Source: JAZNGX01 sp045576675 (GTDB lineage Bacteria; Bacillota; Clostridia; Monoglobales; Firm-18). From it: DNA of 34,481 nt. The stretch is taken from contig JAZNGX010000128.1 in the NCBI GenBank assembly GCA_045576675.1, positions 1-34,481 on the forward strand. The letters are read 5' to 3'. The notes under the pieces are model-generated. The model worked only from the letters and a program-made list of their open reading frames with translations, was not told the DNA's origin and ran no database searches. This document shows, piece by piece, positions 15,901 to 25,917 of the stretch (the stretch's first letter is position 1; every line of letters begins with the position of its first letter). The translations under genes and the position numbers were made by a program.

Positions 15901-18900
15901 ATGAATAAGTATATTAAGCTTATTGTACTGTTATTAACACTTATATTTGCTGTACCGTGTGTTGTAAATGCACTTGATATTAATATTACGGTTGAAGAAC
16001 AAAACGGCATTGAAGTAAAAGATTATTTCTTCCGCAGAGGAGTGCCGTTGGAAAAAGGTTGTTTGTATTCGGCAGACGATATTTGCCTTACGGAAAATGG
16101 TGAAGAAATCACATCATCTGCCGAAGTATTGCAAAAGCATCCTGATGGAAGCATAAGCTGGTTGCTTATATCTGCAAATGTTGATTTGCAGCCAAATGAA
16201 ATTAAAAATCTGGTTATAAGCAACGGCAAAACAAAAACATCAACAACGCAGGTTACAAGACAGGATTCAAAAATTACAGTTAAATCAAAGCATATTGAAG
16301 TAACTGCAGGAAGTAACGGTATTGAAAGCCTGTACTATGATAACAAGCAGATGCTAAACAGCAGTATTAATGTTTTTGCAAATGTTGACCAAACAGTAAG
16401 CTATTTGAATTCAACTGATATTTCGGTGCTTAAGCATACTGAAAGCTATGTTAAACTAAAGCTTAAGGGTAATATTAATGATAAGCTTGAAGGTGAAATG
16501 TACATAACAGTTGCTGATGGTGCAGAAAAATTTGAAGTTGAATACAGGATAATTGCAAAGGATAATGTTGATGTTCTTCAGACCGGCTTGAAAATAGGTG
16601 CAGCATATAAGGAAACCGGAATAATTATAAATAATGATTGTCTTGAGCTTGGTGCAATGCAGCTTGTATCTTACGATAACACGCGTTTTCGAGGGGCTGC
16701 TTCTGATGCACAAAAGACAGGATATATAATAAATGGAAATGAAATTCTGCATTCACCGCTGATAAACGGCAGAACAAAGCTGTTTTACGACGGTGTGGCA
16801 AGAACTAACCATATTTATTTTACATTTTCAAATGATTGTGACTCGTGGGATAAAACATTGGTTTTAATGCCAAAGGTTAACATCCCGCCAAAGCAGTTCG
16901 TTAAAGCAGGGCAGATTAAATCTGCCGATACGGGTGCATTGGTTGATGATGCAATCAACACACTAAAGTTTTCATATAAGAGAAGAAACGGAAGATTTGA
17001 AGCAGGTGCGATTTCACGTGTTATAAACCCTATTTATGGATTGACAGACAGTTATGATTCACAGGCGGGTGAGGTTGCATATAATATGGGACTTGCGTAT
17101 ATGCAAACGGGCGATGCTGAGATTTACCGTTACGTAGACGAGTGTGTTGAAGCGAGAGCGGATATTGTTATATATAAAGGAAAGTATCCTGAGGTTTATG
17201 GTGAAGCACGAACAAGAATGGGGCAGTTTACCAATGATGCGGCATTTAGCGGTCACGCATATTATGGCGACCAGAGTGCATTATATATGGGATATATTCT
17301 TACAGGAAACGAATATGTTGGTGAAATATATAAGGCATCTATGGAGCATGACATTAAGTATATGTATGATGTAACTGCTTGCGGAACATATGTTCCACGC
17401 ACGTGGGCATGGTCAAGAGATGCTTCATCCAAGCCTAAGTATCTTACATATTACGAAAGCCGTGGTGGCATAAGGGCAAGAGCAATGTATCTTGCATACT
17501 TGCATTTTGGTGACGAGCGTTATTTAAAGGCAGCACGAGAAATTGTACAGTGGATGGCAAACGTTCAGCTTGAAAATGGTTCGTTCCTACAGGCAACTTA
17601 TAACAATGGCATTCCTTTGATGCAGGCAGGGCAGACGCAGTATCCAAATAAAGATTACATATCACTTTATGGTATTCGAGGCGTTAGCCAGATACTTGAG
17701 TTTGATGAAACAGAAGCCCTTGCAAAAGAAGTTACGCTTAAATTTGCAGACTATATATGTCTGCAGAATGAAACATTTGGTCCCGGTATCTGGTATCCTA
17801 ATGGTGACGTTAATGTGTATGCAGTAAATGAGAATGATACACGAGGCAAATCACCAATGACAGATATACTTGCAGTTGACCTTTTGTGTACTGCATTTGA
17901 GGTTACTGGTGAAGAAAGATACCTTAAAAACATACTTTCGCTTCTTGAAAGCTATATGTGCACAGCAACAGGTGGCTTTAGCTTCTGGTACACAGCGTTG
18001 GAAAATACGCCGTGGGTTGTGTCAGACGAGGTGGATTCTTCACGTTGTTCAAGCTTATTTAAATCGTCAGATAATATTATAACAATCATCCAGAACAATA
18101 AGCAAAAAGCTATTGAATTAGGATATGAAAATGTTGTTGCAGTATTTGATGCCGATGCAAAAAAATGCAGTAATGCAGAAATCTTGAATTACAGTTACCC
18201 AGAGGTAACGCAAAATATATTTGAAAATGATGACATCAAGGTGTTTTTTGCAGCAAATAATTTTGCACCGTTAAGCGGTGACTGGGAGAAAAATCTGAGG
18301 TTTGTATTTGACGATAACAGATTATGGCAGGGTGAGAAAAATGTTGTTGACGATGCTTACAGCGTTACCCTTGCAAAATATACAAAGCAGTATGATACAT
18401 TAACAGCAATACAACGTCCTGTATATGTAGACGAAGTATCCGGAACATCAAATATATGGATAACAGATTACAGTGCTGATAAAATAGAACTTTTATACAG
18501 CGGTACAGGAGAGCTTGGCTTAAGAATAATGAACGGACTGTTTGAAATTCGTGATAATTCAGGCTACTCCATACAAACACAAAAAACAAGCAAGGGAGTA
18601 AGAGTTGTAATCACAAAGGGTGGCGAAAAACACTCTTGCAACGGAGCTTTGTATTTAAGACTTTCAAAAGACGGCAACCTGATTGAAAATGTTGGGCTTG
18701 ATGCTTTAAAAGGAACAAGTCTGGCAGATGCTTCGGCTGACACGCAGCTTACTGCTGAGCAGCTTAAAGCAATTATATATGAAAGCTTTGGTATGAATAT
18801 CAGTCTTTCAAGCCCTGTATGGAATGAATTTGCTCCTGCGCTTGCAGGTGTGACTGAGCTTTATGGAATGAACGCTTTTAAAAAGTCAGGCGTTAAGTCA

Positions 18901-21753
18901 ATAACTGCAATTACTCCAAAAGCAGATGTTACAGACGAGCAGGCAGTACAGCTTGCAGCAGAAGTGATAAATGTTGAGTATGATGGTGATAAGCTGCAGT
19001 CAGATGTGTTTTTGGCTGAAAAGTCGTTGTATGACTGTACGGTGTCGTGGAAGTCAGATAATGAAAAGGTGCTGACTTCAAAAGGTGTTCTTAACAGAAA
19101 CAATATTGATTGTGACAGTGTAACACTTACTGCAACAATTAAAAAGAATAATGCTTCTGTTACCAAAAGTTTTGTAATTCCTCTTGTCCCAAAAGAGGTA
19201 GTGTTACAAAAGCCTTCATCTAACATAACCGAAACAGCGTTTTCGTTAATTCCGCAGTATGGAACAGCTGAAATTACTTTCAGTTGTACACCGAAAAGGG
19301 ATAACATTGACGGAATTATAGTTATAGGTGACTCTGATTACCCATCTGATTCGCTGGCAAATGTTTCATATATGATAAGATTTGCCCCAAAAGGATATAT
19401 TGATGCGGTTAACGATTACAACTCAAGTATGGTTAACAAGGTTTACTATGAGGCAGGTAAAAAATACACCTTCAGAGTGATAATGAGAATGAATGAAGGC
19501 ACTTATGATGCTTATGTAGCTCCTGAGGGTGGCACGGAAACTCTTATTGCAAAGAATTACACGCCTCGTAATACAGGTAATACTGTTAAAAAAGCAGATG
19601 TTATGTGGCTTTGGACATCGTCACTTGATTCATACGAGCTCGATTATTGTTCGCATTATCAATACAAAAAAACTGCTGTTAAAAACAATTATTTATATGA
19701 TGAATATAACCTGATGTTTGGTAAGTATAACGTTGATAATTCATTAAGTATTCCTGAAAATTCAGGCTTTGTACATACTAAATGTGGTGTGAGTCATAAA
19801 ATTGGTGATGTGAATGTTTATTTTGCAGGTGCAGGAATATCAACAGCTGTTGATGCACTGAAAGCTGCAAGGCTTGTTGATTGGGGATATTATGGTAACG
19901 AACAGGTTACTGCCGGCGATATAGCAAGGATATTATCGGCTAAGCAATGCTTTGATAATACAAAAGAAATTACCACATCAATTCCCGGAATAACGGAATT
20001 ATACGGCGATGATTTTAATGGTTGCAGCGGTGATTATGTGTATAAGCCCAATATAGCAGGACAAAGCTTTGCGGGGCTTGAATTGTTACCTTCTGCTACA
20101 AGACCTGTTGGTGCAACAATAAGTGCAGAAAATCAGAGGGTTGAGTTTGGCAGTGATGATGTGGAAACATTACTGCTTCACAGATGTGAAAGCGGACAGG
20201 AATTAACAGAGTCTTTTGTGGTTGAATTTGATTATTGCCAGACAGTTATTGGGGATAACAACATCAATACACTTTATAAATGTACTGACAGAGATGGAAA
20301 AATGTACGGTGTATGGCTTACTTCTAAAGGCGGTTATTTGACGGTATATAATGAAACCACAGAAAGAAGACTTTGCAAGCTGGAGGAAAACAGATTATAT
20401 AATTTTAAAATTTACGTTGATCCTATTATAAAAGAATTCAGTGTTTATATTGATGGCAAATGTTTTGCTGATCATTTTAAATTACAATCTGACTTGTCTT
20501 CAATCGGCAGACTGTTTTGGGTGTCGTGCCCTGCAGGAACATCTCGTTTTTATATTGACAACTTCAGTATTTATAAAGACACAAGAGAAGATGTGTTGTT
20601 TAGTCTTTGTAAAGAAATGAAAAATCTGGTTGTGGCATCTGATACAATCAGCTTGCCGACTTCTGAAAATGATGGTGTGCATATTGATTGGTCAAGTATG
20701 AACAGCAGTATTATTGATACTGCCACAGGTAAGGTGACGCGTGGTGATGAGGATGTTACTGTAATACTTACTGCAACTGTAGTTGATGATGAGTGGGTGT
20801 TGGAAAAATCATTGGATTTTGAAGTGGTTGTTAAACAACGTGCCGAAACGATAGATGTTTTTGCTGCGGCGGATTTTAACAAAACAACATCTGTGGCAAG
20901 AGGAGAATTTGTTGATAATAATCTTCTTTCAGTATCATCAAATGGTGCAGTGGTTGATTCAGGCAGATTAAAGATTGATAAATCGGCATCGTCTTTAAGA
21001 TCTGCAAATCTATATATGGATTACAACGTTAAAAACAACCCGGCGGTTGTTACGGTTGAATTTGATTTTATGACAGAAACAGCTCAGGCTATAAGCACTG
21101 TGTTTTCAATGTCAGGTATGGTAAATGATACTGGATATTTAAATGCAGTTCAGCTTACGAGTGATACCAAAAACATCTATTATGTCAAAGGACTGGATGG
21201 AGGCGGTGTACAGCGAACTGTGCTGATTAATAATTACAAGCCTGAAGTTTGGTATAAATTCAAATTAATTGTTGATGAAACCACAAAGACTTATGACGTG
21301 TATGAAAACGGCGTGTGTCTGGCAGAAAACATTAAGTTCTGTCCGGAAGTTGGTTCAACGCCTCCGTCACGTGTTACAAGACCGTTTATGACGGACAGTG
21401 GTTCAAATGTGACAAAAGCATATTATATTGATAATTTTGTTGTATATAATTATACGGATGGGCCAATAGGAACGACCGTAACATATGACAGTACAACAAA
21501 AAAGGTAACAGGCAGTACGCTTCGTTCTGGAAAGCTTTCAGGTTACGAAGCACCAATGCTGGTTTTGGCTATATATAATAATGAAACATTGGTTGAAACG
21601 AAAAAAGGAACAATTGATGGTGATTATTATAAGGCAGATATATCTGTAAAAGCATATGCACCGGGTGTTTATAAGGCAAGAGCGTTCTTGTTTGAGAATG
21701 AAGAACTAAGCCCCTTGTGCCTGGTGGCAGATAAAGAATTTACAGTGTATTAA
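15901..21753 (+). CDS. Giant secreted PcRGLX/YetA-like protein (putative exo-rhamnogalacturonan lyase), extended
   Basis: Signal peptide cut near VNA-L (residue 24). Residues about 25-110 resemble the RIFT-barrel N-domain of PcRGLX/YetA-type proteins (FFRRGVPLEKG, then PDGSISWLLISANVDL). A beta-sandwich (115-360) and an alpha/alpha toroid (about 366-727) follow. The toroid contains NENDTRGKSPMTDILAVD and AAFSGHAYYGDQ. After further beta-domains come an atrophied bacterial Ig-like domain (about 1030-1100) and a ConA-like domain (1101-1265). Up to about residue 1345 it parallels the next gene. Beyond that it alone carries a LamG-like domain (1364-1563), an Ig-like domain (1564-1648), a second LamG-like domain (1649-1855) and a C-terminal Ig/FN3-like domain. 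It has no SLH or LPXTG anchor. The lyase call rests on fold resemblance and context; it could be a glycosidase or a binding protein. Confidence 0.65.
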   Translation: MNKYIKLIVLLLTLIFAVPCVVNALDINITVEEQNGIEVKDYFFRRGVPLEKGCLYSADDICLTENGEEITSSAEVLQKHPDGSISWLLISANVDLQPNEIKNLVISNGKTKTSTTQVTRQDSKITVKSKHIEVTAGSNGIESLYYDNKQMLNSSINVFANVDQTVSYLNSTDISVLKHTESYVKLKLKGNINDKLEGEMYITVADGAEKFEVEYRIIAKDNVDVLQTGLKIGAAYKETGIIINNDCLELGAMQLVSYDNTRFRGAASDAQKTGYIINGNEILHSPLINGRTKLFYDGVARTNHIYFTFSNDCDSWDKTLVLMPKVNIPPKQFVKAGQIKSADTGALVDDAINTLKFSYKRRNGRFEAGAISRVINPIYGLTDSYDSQAGEVAYNMGLAYMQTGDAEIYRYVDECVEARADIVIYKGKYPEVYGEARTRMGQFTNDAAFSGHAYYGDQSALYMGYILTGNEYVGEIYKASMEHDIKYMYDVTACGTYVPRTWAWSRDASSKPKYLTYYESRGGIRARAMYLAYLHFGDERYLKAAREIVQWMANVQLENGSFLQATYNNGIPLMQAGQTQYPNKDYISLYGIRGVSQILEFDETEALAKEVTLKFADYICLQNETFGPGIWYPNGDVNVYAVNENDTRGKSPMTDILAVDLLCTAFEVTGEERYLKNILSLLESYMCTATGGFSFWYTALENTPWVVSDEVDSSRCSSLFKSSDNIITIIQNNKQKAIELGYENVVAVFDADAKKCSNAEILNYSYPEVTQNIFENDDIKVFFAANNFAPLSGDWEKNLRFVFDDNRLWQGEKNVVDDAYSVTLAKYTKQYDTLTAIQRPVYVDEVSGTSNIWITDYSADKIELLYSGTGELGLRIMNGLFEIRDNSGYSIQTQKTSKGVRVVITKGGEKHSCNGALYLRLSKDGNLIENVGLDALKGTSLADASADTQLTAEQLKAIIYESFGMNISLSSPVWNEFAPALAGVTELYGMNAFKKSGVKSITAITPKADVTDEQAVQLAAEVINVEYDGDKLQSDVFLAEKSLYDCTVSWKSDNEKVLTSKGVLNRNNIDCDSVTLTATIKKNNASVTKSFVIPLVPKEVVLQKPSSNITETAFSLIPQYGTAEITFSCTPKRDNIDGIIVIGDSDYPSDSLANVSYMIRFAPKGYIDAVNDYNSSMVNKVYYEAGKKYTFRVIMRMNEGTYDAYVAPEGGTETLIAKNYTPRNTGNTVKKADVMWLWTSSLDSYELDYCSHYQYKKTAVKNNYLYDEYNLMFGKYNVDNSLSIPENSGFVHTKCGVSHKIGDVNVYFAGAGISTAVDALKAARLVDWGYYGNEQVTAGDIARILSAKQCFDNTKEITTSIPGITELYGDDFNGCSGDYVYKPNIAGQSFAGLELLPSATRPVGATISAENQRVEFGSDDVETLLLHRCESGQELTESFVVEFDYCQTVIGDNNINTLYKCTDRDGKMYGVWLTSKGGYLTVYNETTERRLCKLEENRLYNFKIYVDPIIKEFSVYIDGKCFADHFKLQSDLSSIGRLFWVSCPAGTSRFYIDNFSIYKDTREDVLFSLCKEMKNLVVASDTISLPTSENDGVHIDWSSMNSSIIDTATGKVTRGDEDVTVILTATVVDDEWVLEKSLDFEVVVKQRAETIDVFAAADFNKTTSVARGEFVDNNLLSVSSNGAVVDSGRLKIDKSASSLRSANLYMDYNVKNNPAVVTVEFDFMTETAQAISTVFSMSGMVNDTGYLNAVQLTSDTKNIYYVKGLDGGGVQRTVLINNYKPEVWYKFKLIVDETTKTYDVYENGVCLAENIKFCPEVGSTPPSRVTRPFMTDSGSNVTKAYYIDNFVVYNYTDGPIGTTVTYDSTTKKVTGSTLRSGKLSGYEAPMLVLAIYNNETLVETKKGTIDGDYYKADISVKAYAPGVYKARAFLFENEELSPLCLVADKEFTVY

Positions 21754-21780
21754 AATTAATCAGAAAATGAGGAAAACTAT

Positions 21781-24700
21781 ATGAAACGATTAAGAGTATT
21801 AAGCTTTATAACAGTAATTGTTATGATTATGTCGCTTATTCCTTGTGTTATGGCGGCGGATGAAAATTACACCATACCATTTACAGTTAAAGAACAAAAC
21901 GGTGTTGCTGTTAAAGATTATTTCTTTCGCAGAGGTATTCCGATTGAAAAGGGTGCGTTGCATTCTGTAGATACACTTTGTGTTATGGAAAACGGAGAGC
22001 CTATAGTATCTGATGTTGAGGTGACATCAAGACATCTTGACGGAAGTATCAGCTGGATACTTGTTTCGGCTAAGGTAGACTTAAAGCCTAACGAGTTAAA
22101 AAAGCTTGAGGTTGCTCCTGGCACACCTAAAAAAGGTAAGATTACTATTAAAGAAAACAAAGGAAATATAACTGTAAAATCACCTGTAATGGAATTTGTT
22201 GTAGGTCTTGATGGTGTAACAAGCCTTAAATACAAGGGTGTTGAGCAGTTAACAACAGGAAATATCAACGTTTTTGCTATGTTTAGCAATAATCCTGAAA
22301 CATATAGATTAAAGGCAACAGACATCAGCGTTTTAAAGCATACTGACAGCTATGTGAGAATTAAGCTAAAGGGTAATGTTGGACCAGAGCTTGATGGTGA
22401 AATGATTGTTACTCTTGTTGAAGATTCCGAAAAAATAGAAATAGAGCATCGAGTTATTTCAATGCATAATGTATATCTGTTTTCAACAGGTATAGAAATA
22501 GGAAGTAAGTACCCCGGAGATAAGGCGGCAGATACTATTGTAGCATCTGATTGTCTTGATATGGGACCGATGAATTTTATTTCTTATGACAATACAAGAT
22601 TCCGTGGCGGAGCATCTGCGGCAGATGCTACAGGTTATTTGATTTGTGAAAACAGTGTAAAGCACATTCCAATCGTACACAATCGTGAGTTCCTGTACCG
22701 TGACGGTGTTTCAAGAACAGCACATCTTTACATAAGCTTTTCAAATGATGCTAAGGAATGGGATAAAACCTATGAGCTTCTTCCTGATGTAGGTATTTCG
22801 CCTGAACAGTACGTAAAAGCAGGTTTTATAAGAAACTATGAAACAGGTGCGGTTGTTGACGATGCAATTGAAAGCTTTAAATTTGCATATTCAAAAAGAC
22901 TTGGTACATTTGACTGCGGAACAATTCCTCGTGTTATAAATTCAAGGACAAAGGTAATTGACGGTGCTGATTCTTGTGCAGGTGAGGTTGGATATAACGT
23001 TGGGCTTGCATATATGTACACGGGTGATGATGAGCTTTACAGATTCGTTGATGAGTGCGTTGAGGAACGTGCAGACATTGTTGTATATAAAGGAAGATAT
23101 CCCGAAATATATGGTGCTCAAAGAACAAGAATGGGCTCATTCTCACATGATGCAGCATTTAAAGAGCATCCGTATTATGGTGATCAGGGTGCATTGTTTT
23201 TAGGATATATGCTTACAGGTAACGAATTTGTTGGTGAAATGTATGATGCATCAATACAGCACGATATTGAATATATGTACAATAAAGAAACGTGCGGCGG
23301 ATATGTGCCGCAGGCTTGGGCATGGTTTTCAAGCCCTGATAATCATCCAAGATACCTTGAGTATCAGGAAATCCGCGGTGCAATAAGAATACGCTCAATG
23401 TATCAGGCATACCTTCATTATCATGATAAAAAGTATTTGCAGGCAGCGCGTGATATGATTTTAGGATATGCAAATACACAGTGGCCTGACGGTTCGTTTA
23501 TTCAGGCTACATATGATGACGGCAGACCATTTACTCAGGAAGGTCAGGTTCAGTATCCTAATAAGGACTACATTTCGTTGTATGGCTTGCGTGGTATGGC
23601 ACAGGTTTTGGAATTCGACCCGAATGAAACACTGGCACGTGAAACGGTATTAAAATATGCTGACTATCTGTGTTATTCAAACGAAACCTTTGGTCAGGGA
23701 CTATGGTATCCAAATGGTGACGTTAACGTGTATGCAACAAATGAAAATGATACACGTGGTAAATCACCGATGACAGATATTCTTGCAGTTGATATTATGG
23801 CAACAGCGTTTGAAATAACAAACAATGAACGATATTTAGAGAATATGTGTTCGCTGCTTGAAAGCTTTTTGTGTGGCTCTACCAACGGTCTTGCATTTTG
23901 GTACACTCCGCTTGAGGGTACACCGTGGGTTGTTGGCGAGGAGGTTGACGCAACAAGATGCTCAAGTATCTTTAAATCATCTGATAATATTTCAGCTATA
24001 GTAAGCGAAAACAGACAAAAAATTATTGATATGGGCTATGAGAATATATCAGTTGTATTTACAGGTGATGCGTTTAAGTGCGAGGAAGCAAAGCTTGAAA
24101 AATATAAATGGCCTGAGGTAACGCAGTGTACATATCAGGCAGGTGATACAAAGGCGTTTTTTGCAGCAAACAATTACGCACCCGATACATTGGATTATGA
24201 AAAATATCTTAAATTCACATTTGATGAGAACAGATTATGGGAAGGCGAAAAGAACATAGTTAATAATCCGTATAGCGTAAATGTTGAAAAATTCACAAAA
24301 CAGTATGATTTTGTAATGGCAGTACAGCGTCCGATTTATGTTGATGAAATTGTCGGCGAGGCTGAAATATATGTAAATGCTTACGATGAAGAAAAAATCG
24401 AGGTTGAATACAAAGGCGATTGTGAGCTTGGGTTAAGATTTGAAAGCGGACGTTTTGAAATTAAGGACGGAGAGAAATATTCAGTAACTGTTGACGGCGG
24501 AAAAATCGGCAGAAAAGTAACCATTACAAAAGGCGGGAATATTTCTCCTGTTAATGGAAGCCTTTATGTAAAGCTTGACAGACACGGAAAGAAGCTTGAT
24601 GTTGTTGGAAAGTCAGCACTTGAAGGCACAGGTGTTTCCGGTAATTTAGATACTGCACTTACTTCACAACAGCTTGAAAAGGTTGTTAAAGACGTATTAA

Positions 24701-25917
24701 ATCAGGAAATTGATTTAAAATCAGAAAAGCCTACATGGAATGAATTTGCTCCTGAAATTATAGGTGCTTTCAAAAACTCAGGTAACGATGTGTTTGAAAT
24801 GGCAGGTATGACAACTGCGATTGCGGTTAAGCCTGAAGAAAACATTTCTGATGAAGAGGCAGTTAAACGTGCCGCAAACACAATAAATATTGAGTATGAA
24901 GGCGATGAGCTTTGCTCTGATTTGCTTCTTGCAAAGGAGACAATCCATGGTTGCAAGGTTGAATGGACTTCCTCAAACGAAAACGTACTTACAACAGACG
25001 GATTGCTTATAAGAAATAATATAGACTGTGATAAGATAACTTTAACGGCTAAGATTTCAAAGAATGATGCCTCTGTTGTAAAAACCTTTGAAATTCCGAT
25101 TAAGCAAAAGGAACCCATTTCACATTGGTCATCTGCGGATATTTTAAAAACAGGCTTCCCGCTTATAAGACAGGACGAAACCTGTGAAGTAACCTTTACA
25201 TGTATTCCGCATCAGAATAACATTGACGGAATTATGGTACTTGGTGACTCCAGTTATCCCGCTACATCATTAAGATATACACCATATATGATTCGTATGA
25301 ACATGGATGGTTACATTGATTGCGTTAACTATTACTGGACAGAGTATAAGAATAAGGTTTACTATGAAGCAGGTAAAAAGTACACATTCAGAGTGGTTGT
25401 ACATATTGCTGATGGAACTTATGATTGTTGGGTAACTCCTGAAGGCACGGATAAGGAAATACTGCTCGCAGAAGGCTTTACGCCAAGATATACAGCACCG
25501 CTGCCGAAGAAAATTGACATCATGTGGCTTTGGACATCGTCATTCCAAACTTATGAGATTGTAGATTGTTCGCTGTACGAGTATAAAAAGTTAGAGCCTA
25601 AAATGATTAATCTATTTGATGAAAACAACTTGATGTTTGGTAAGTATAACACAACAGGCAACGTCGTAATTCCTGATTTATCTGATAGTGGTAACTTGAT
25701 GAACTGGACGAAGGCAGTAAGCTCTGTTAAGGAAAACGGCGGCTCGGTTGAAGTGTATATAGGAGAAGAAAGCAAAAAGACAGAAGAGTTTACAATTATT
25801 GAGGCGTTAAAACAGGCAAGGATTATGGACAGAACAAAAACAGGAAGCGATAAAGTAACTGCATCGGATATTGCAAGAATTATAAATGTGTTAAATACAA
25901 TCGAGGTGGCAGAATGA
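21781..25917 (+). CDS. Secreted PcRGLX/YetA-like protein (putative exo-rhamnogalacturonan lyase), shorter paralogue
   Basis: A 1378-aa paralogue of the preceding gene, matching it nearly end to end up to that protein's residue 1345. Signal peptide cut near VMA-A. The same order appears: RIFT-like N-domain (FFRRGIPIEKG, LDGSISWILVSAKVDL), beta-sandwich, alpha/alpha toroid with MGSFSHDAAF and EHPYYGDQGALFLGYML (from about residue 455) and NENDTRGKSPMTDILAVD, beta-domain, atrophied Ig-like domain (TSSNENVLTTDGLLIRNN), ConA-like domain (DGTYDCWVTPEG), and a short C-terminal helical part (VTASDIARIINVLN). It keeps a His in SHDAAF where the longer copy has Asn. Its stop codon overlaps the GH105 start by 4 nt, so the two are probably translationally coupled. 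This supports a lyase producing the unsaturated ends that GH105 removes. The family call is from motifs and context only. Confidence 0.66.
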   Translation: MKRLRVLSFITVIVMIMSLIPCVMAADENYTIPFTVKEQNGVAVKDYFFRRGIPIEKGALHSVDTLCVMENGEPIVSDVEVTSRHLDGSISWILVSAKVDLKPNELKKLEVAPGTPKKGKITIKENKGNITVKSPVMEFVVGLDGVTSLKYKGVEQLTTGNINVFAMFSNNPETYRLKATDISVLKHTDSYVRIKLKGNVGPELDGEMIVTLVEDSEKIEIEHRVISMHNVYLFSTGIEIGSKYPGDKAADTIVASDCLDMGPMNFISYDNTRFRGGASAADATGYLICENSVKHIPIVHNREFLYRDGVSRTAHLYISFSNDAKEWDKTYELLPDVGISPEQYVKAGFIRNYETGAVVDDAIESFKFAYSKRLGTFDCGTIPRVINSRTKVIDGADSCAGEVGYNVGLAYMYTGDDELYRFVDECVEERADIVVYKGRYPEIYGAQRTRMGSFSHDAAFKEHPYYGDQGALFLGYMLTGNEFVGEMYDASIQHDIEYMYNKETCGGYVPQAWAWFSSPDNHPRYLEYQEIRGAIRIRSMYQAYLHYHDKKYLQAARDMILGYANTQWPDGSFIQATYDDGRPFTQEGQVQYPNKDYISLYGLRGMAQVLEFDPNETLARETVLKYADYLCYSNETFGQGLWYPNGDVNVYATNENDTRGKSPMTDILAVDIMATAFEITNNERYLENMCSLLESFLCGSTNGLAFWYTPLEGTPWVVGEEVDATRCSSIFKSSDNISAIVSENRQKIIDMGYENISVVFTGDAFKCEEAKLEKYKWPEVTQCTYQAGDTKAFFAANNYAPDTLDYEKYLKFTFDENRLWEGEKNIVNNPYSVNVEKFTKQYDFVMAVQRPIYVDEIVGEAEIYVNAYDEEKIEVEYKGDCELGLRFESGRFEIKDGEKYSVTVDGGKIGRKVTITKGGNISPVNGSLYVKLDRHGKKLDVVGKSALEGTGVSGNLDTALTSQQLEKVVKDVLNQEIDLKSEKPTWNEFAPEIIGAFKNSGNDVFEMAGMTTAIAVKPEENISDEEAVKRAANTINIEYEGDELCSDLLLAKETIHGCKVEWTSSNENVLTTDGLLIRNNIDCDKITLTAKISKNDASVVKTFEIPIKQKEPISHWSSADILKTGFPLIRQDETCEVTFTCIPHQNNIDGIMVLGDSSYPATSLRYTPYMIRMNMDGYIDCVNYYWTEYKNKVYYEAGKKYTFRVVVHIADGTYDCWVTPEGTDKEILLAEGFTPRYTAPLPKKIDIMWLWTSSFQTYEIVDCSLYEYKKLEPKMINLFDENNLMFGKYNTTGNVVIPDLSDSGNLMNWTKAVSSVKENGGSVEVYIGEESKKTEEFTIIEALKQARIMDRTKTGSDKVTASDIARIINVLNTIEVAE

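Noticed and set aside
19900..19960. Dockerin-like ending (VTAGDIARIL, and VTASDIARII in the second paralogue at about 25855-25900)
   Set aside because: The helix resembles part of a dockerin, but the calcium-binding DxNxDG loop is missing and only a single copy is present; no cohesin is seen.
20571..20882. Antisense reading frames within the large + strand genes (also 18861-19307, 22934-23158, 24702-25118)
   Set aside because: They lie opposite well-supported domains, have no ribosome binding site or recognisable motif, and are explained by codon bias of the true genes.
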